DNA of 7,451 bases from Candidatus Magasanikbacteria bacterium RIFOXYD12_FULL_33_17 (GTDB lineage Bacteria; Patescibacteriota; Patescibacteriia; Magasanikbacterales; UBA922): assembly GCA_001783255.1 (NCBI GenBank), contig MFRB01000063.1, positions 1 to 7,451 of the forward strand, read 5' to 3'. The position numbers were made by a program, and so were the translations under genes. Numbering within the stretch: position 1 is the stretch's first letter; each line of letters starts with the position of its first letter. The notes under the pieces are model-generated. The model saw nothing but the letters and a program-made list of their open reading frames with translations. It did not search any database and had not been told where the DNA came from. This document shows positions 6,375-7,451 of the stretch, piece after piece.

Positions 6375-7070
6375 TTATTTGGAATTCTCTTTCCTCCACT
6401 TTTCTATTTTCTTATGATCTCCTGACAACAAAACTTCTGGCACTTTCCAACCTTTAAAATCTGCTGGTTTGGTATATTGAGGATACTCCCCTTCTGAACT
6501 AGAAAAAGTTTCATCTTTAGTTGATTCCAAATTTCCCAAAACTCCAGGAATCAAACGAGATACAGCTTCTATAATTGTCAAAGCTCCAAGTTCTCCACCA
6601 GCCAATACATAAGGCCCAATAGAGACTTCTTCGTCAATCATATTGTCTGTCACACGTTGATCAATACCTTCATAACGCCCACAAACAAAAGTGATTTCAT
6701 CTAGTTTAGAAAATTTTTCAGCCATCTTCTGATCAAATTGTGTACCACGTGGAGAAAGCAAAATTGTTCTTTTTTTATTTTTCAAACTGCCATTGAATAC
6801 TTTTTTTATTTTTGTCAGACCATCAACTTTAGCAAAAGGAATAGCATCAATATTTTTCAAAGCAAGATAAATTGGCTCAGCACTCAAAATCATCCCAGGT
6901 CCCCCACCATAAGGTGTGTCATCAACTTTGTTATGTTTGTCCAGTGTAAAATCACGAAGATTTATAGCATTTATTTTTATGGCACCAGCTTTTTGTCCAC
7001 GACCAAGAATAGATTCTTTGGAATAATCTTCGATAATATTTGGGAAAATTGTGATGACATTGAATTGCAT
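6375..7070 (-). CDS. trmD: tRNA (guanine-N1)-methyltransferase TrmD
   Basis: 231 aa, somewhat shorter than the 255 aa of E. coli. TrmD uses S-adenosylmethionine to methylate G37 next to the anticodon of tRNAs, which prevents +1 frameshifting; it acts as a dimer with a trefoil-knot SPOUT fold. Motifs in order: DDTPYGGGPGM (50-60), LSPRG (105-109), CGRYEGIDQRV (130-140), SIGPYVLAGGE (150-160), SRLIPGVLGN (171-180) and YPQYTKP (196-202), ending in the helical HKKIEKWR. Counting from the CGRYEG motif, R172 matches the catalytic Arg154 of E. coli. The catalytic Asp169 region corresponds to D186-E187, with Glu187 at that position in an ungapped alignment. The usual rpsP and rplS partners are not adjacent; a hydrolase gene lies upstream. 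No Shine-Dalgarno is present, and the 5' UTR has a GC-rich double hairpin. Confidence 0.97.
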   Translation of the reverse strand: MQFNVITIFPNIIEDYSKESILGRGQKAGAIKINAINLRDFTLDKHNKVDDTPYGGGPGMILSAEPIYLALKNIDAIPFAKVDGLTKIKKVFNGSLKNKKRTILLSPRGTQFDQKMAEKFSKLDEITFVCGRYEGIDQRVTDNMIDEEVSIGPYVLAGGELGALTIIEAVSRLIPGVLGNLESTKDETFSSSEGEYPQYTKPADFKGWKVPEVLLSGDHKKIEKWRKENSK

Positions 7071-7088
7071 GTGTCGAAATGCTGAAAA

Positions 7089-7130
7089 GGCTTATCCACC
7101 CCAGGCGGACCCGTTTACACGGGAAAGGCC
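7089..7130 (-). promoter_or_regulatory. GC-rich two-hairpin structure in the trmD 5' UTR
   Basis: In a strongly A/T-rich surrounding, this 42-nt island folds cleanly on the minus strand. CCCGT and ACGGG close a GTAA tetraloop (7110-7123), TCCGCC pairs with GGTGGA (7095-7109), and an outer helix of GGCCTT with AAGCC (7125-7130 with 7089-7093, one bulge) joins them as a three-way junction. It ends 19 bp before the trmD ATG. It may be a cis-regulatory element or a REP-like dispersed palindrome; I know no matching riboswitch class. Confidence 0.5.
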
Positions 7131-7145
7131 ATAACTAATAAACAT

Positions 7146-7174
7146 ATATTAAACTAATTTGAGAGAAAAATCAA
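7146..7174 (-). promoter_or_regulatory. Possible trmD promoter
   Basis: TTGATT (7169-7174, minus strand), overlapping the hydrolase stop codon, is 17 bp from TAATAT (7146-7151). Both are only 4/6 matches in an A/T-rich stretch. If used, it would give a 5' UTR of about 70 nt containing the GC-rich double hairpin. Confidence 0.3.
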
Positions 7175-7451
7175 TAATTGTACTTTGACCAATTATTTTT
7201 TGTTAAATCTATCTCAGCCATAATCACTTCTTCTTTGTGATTAGAAGCTTTGACAATTATCTCACCATAGGGATTTACAATCATACTATTACCAACACTA
7301 GTCTCTTTGTAAATACGACCAGTCTTCGCTATTATATCCAAATTATCAGCAAAATTACAAAATATAAAATAGGATCTATTTTCAATAGCTCTAGCACGTG
7401 ACAAATATTCTGTCTGTAAAAACTCTATATTTTCTGGAACTATTTTTTTGT
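7171..7451 (-). CDS. Carbon-nitrogen hydrolase (nitrilase superfamily), C-terminal part
   Basis: The gene enters from the right edge; about 92 C-terminal codons are visible, ending in TGA. The frame is open to the edge, so the TTG at 7402-7404 is internal. Visible motifs are characteristic of the C-terminal half of nitrilase-superfamily amidases: FLQTEYLSRARAIENRSYF, the F-C-N that follows, and VGNSMIVNPYGEIIVKA with EVIMAEIDL at the end (R-A-x-E-N and G-x-S-x-I-V-x-P-x-G-E signatures). The family uses a Glu-Lys-Cys triad to cleave C-N bonds in amides or nitriles. The triad lies outside the window, so substrate and activity cannot be judged. trmD follows 100 bp downstream on the same strand. 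Confidence 0.88.
   Translation of the reverse strand, partial: KKIVPENIEFLQTEYLSRARAIENRSYFIFCNFADNLDIIAKTGRIYKETSVGNSMIVNPYGEIIVKASNHKEEVIMAEIDLTKNNWSKYNY

Noticed and set aside
6199..6417. 72-codon plus-strand open frame
   Set aside because: Low-complexity Phe/Leu/Ile translation of an A/T-rich intergenic stretch that overlaps the end of trmD antisense.
6738..7085. 115-codon plus-strand open frame
   Set aside because: Antisense to the conserved motifs of trmD.
7095..7109. ZTP riboswitch-like CCGCCTGGG string
   Set aside because: The 5' half of the ZTP consensus is absent and the element is too short; the same string also occurs in the 16S rRNA, so it is weak evidence.

Overview
The window most likely comes from a Patescibacteria (Candidate Phyla Radiation) genome, probably near the Parcubacteria. 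The chromosome is AT-rich. The 16S rRNA carries base changes I associate with that group: U505-A526 in the 530 pseudoknot and A921-U1396 in helix 28. The accessory proteins (DUF1003, hemolysin III/PAQR, a free-standing four-helix-bundle S23-like protein, acidic hypotheticals) also fit. The sub-lineage cannot be fixed by eye. UGA acts as a normal stop, so this is not the UGA=Gly code of Gracilibacteria.

Left part (1-1200): the 3' end of an unrecognised CDS (+) and a short acidic repeat-protein gene (-) converge on a bidirectional terminator. The acidic gene has an in-frame TGA inside its second 75-bp repeat. Upstream of it lies a 216-aa acidic protein with a Phd-like N-terminus, driven by a near-consensus promoter.

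Centre (1256-4050, + strand): a lipoprotein and a PAQR/hemolysin III membrane protein form an operon. They are followed by a DUF1003 membrane protein with its own terminator, then a four-helix-bundle gene enclosed by inverted arms made of degenerate 8-bp units (consensus ATTGTCCC). The same octamers, in the same order at the right end, form a gene-less hairpin upstream of the DUF1003 gene. I read the two as a full and an empty form of one mobile cassette, which is the most interesting system here.

Right part (4060-6230, - strand): a complete 16S rRNA gene forms its own transcription unit. It has a consensus promoter with two DnaA-box-like sites just upstream, a leader of about 455 nt containing a terminator-like hairpin, a leader/trailer processing stem and a terminator about 120 bp after the 3' end. 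No 23S, 5S or tRNA follows, so the 16S is unlinked. Beyond it are trmD (-), whose 5' UTR holds a GC-rich two-hairpin structure, and the C-terminal part of a carbon-nitrogen hydrolase (-).

No protein gene here has a convincing Shine-Dalgarno sequence, although the 16S anti-SD is intact.
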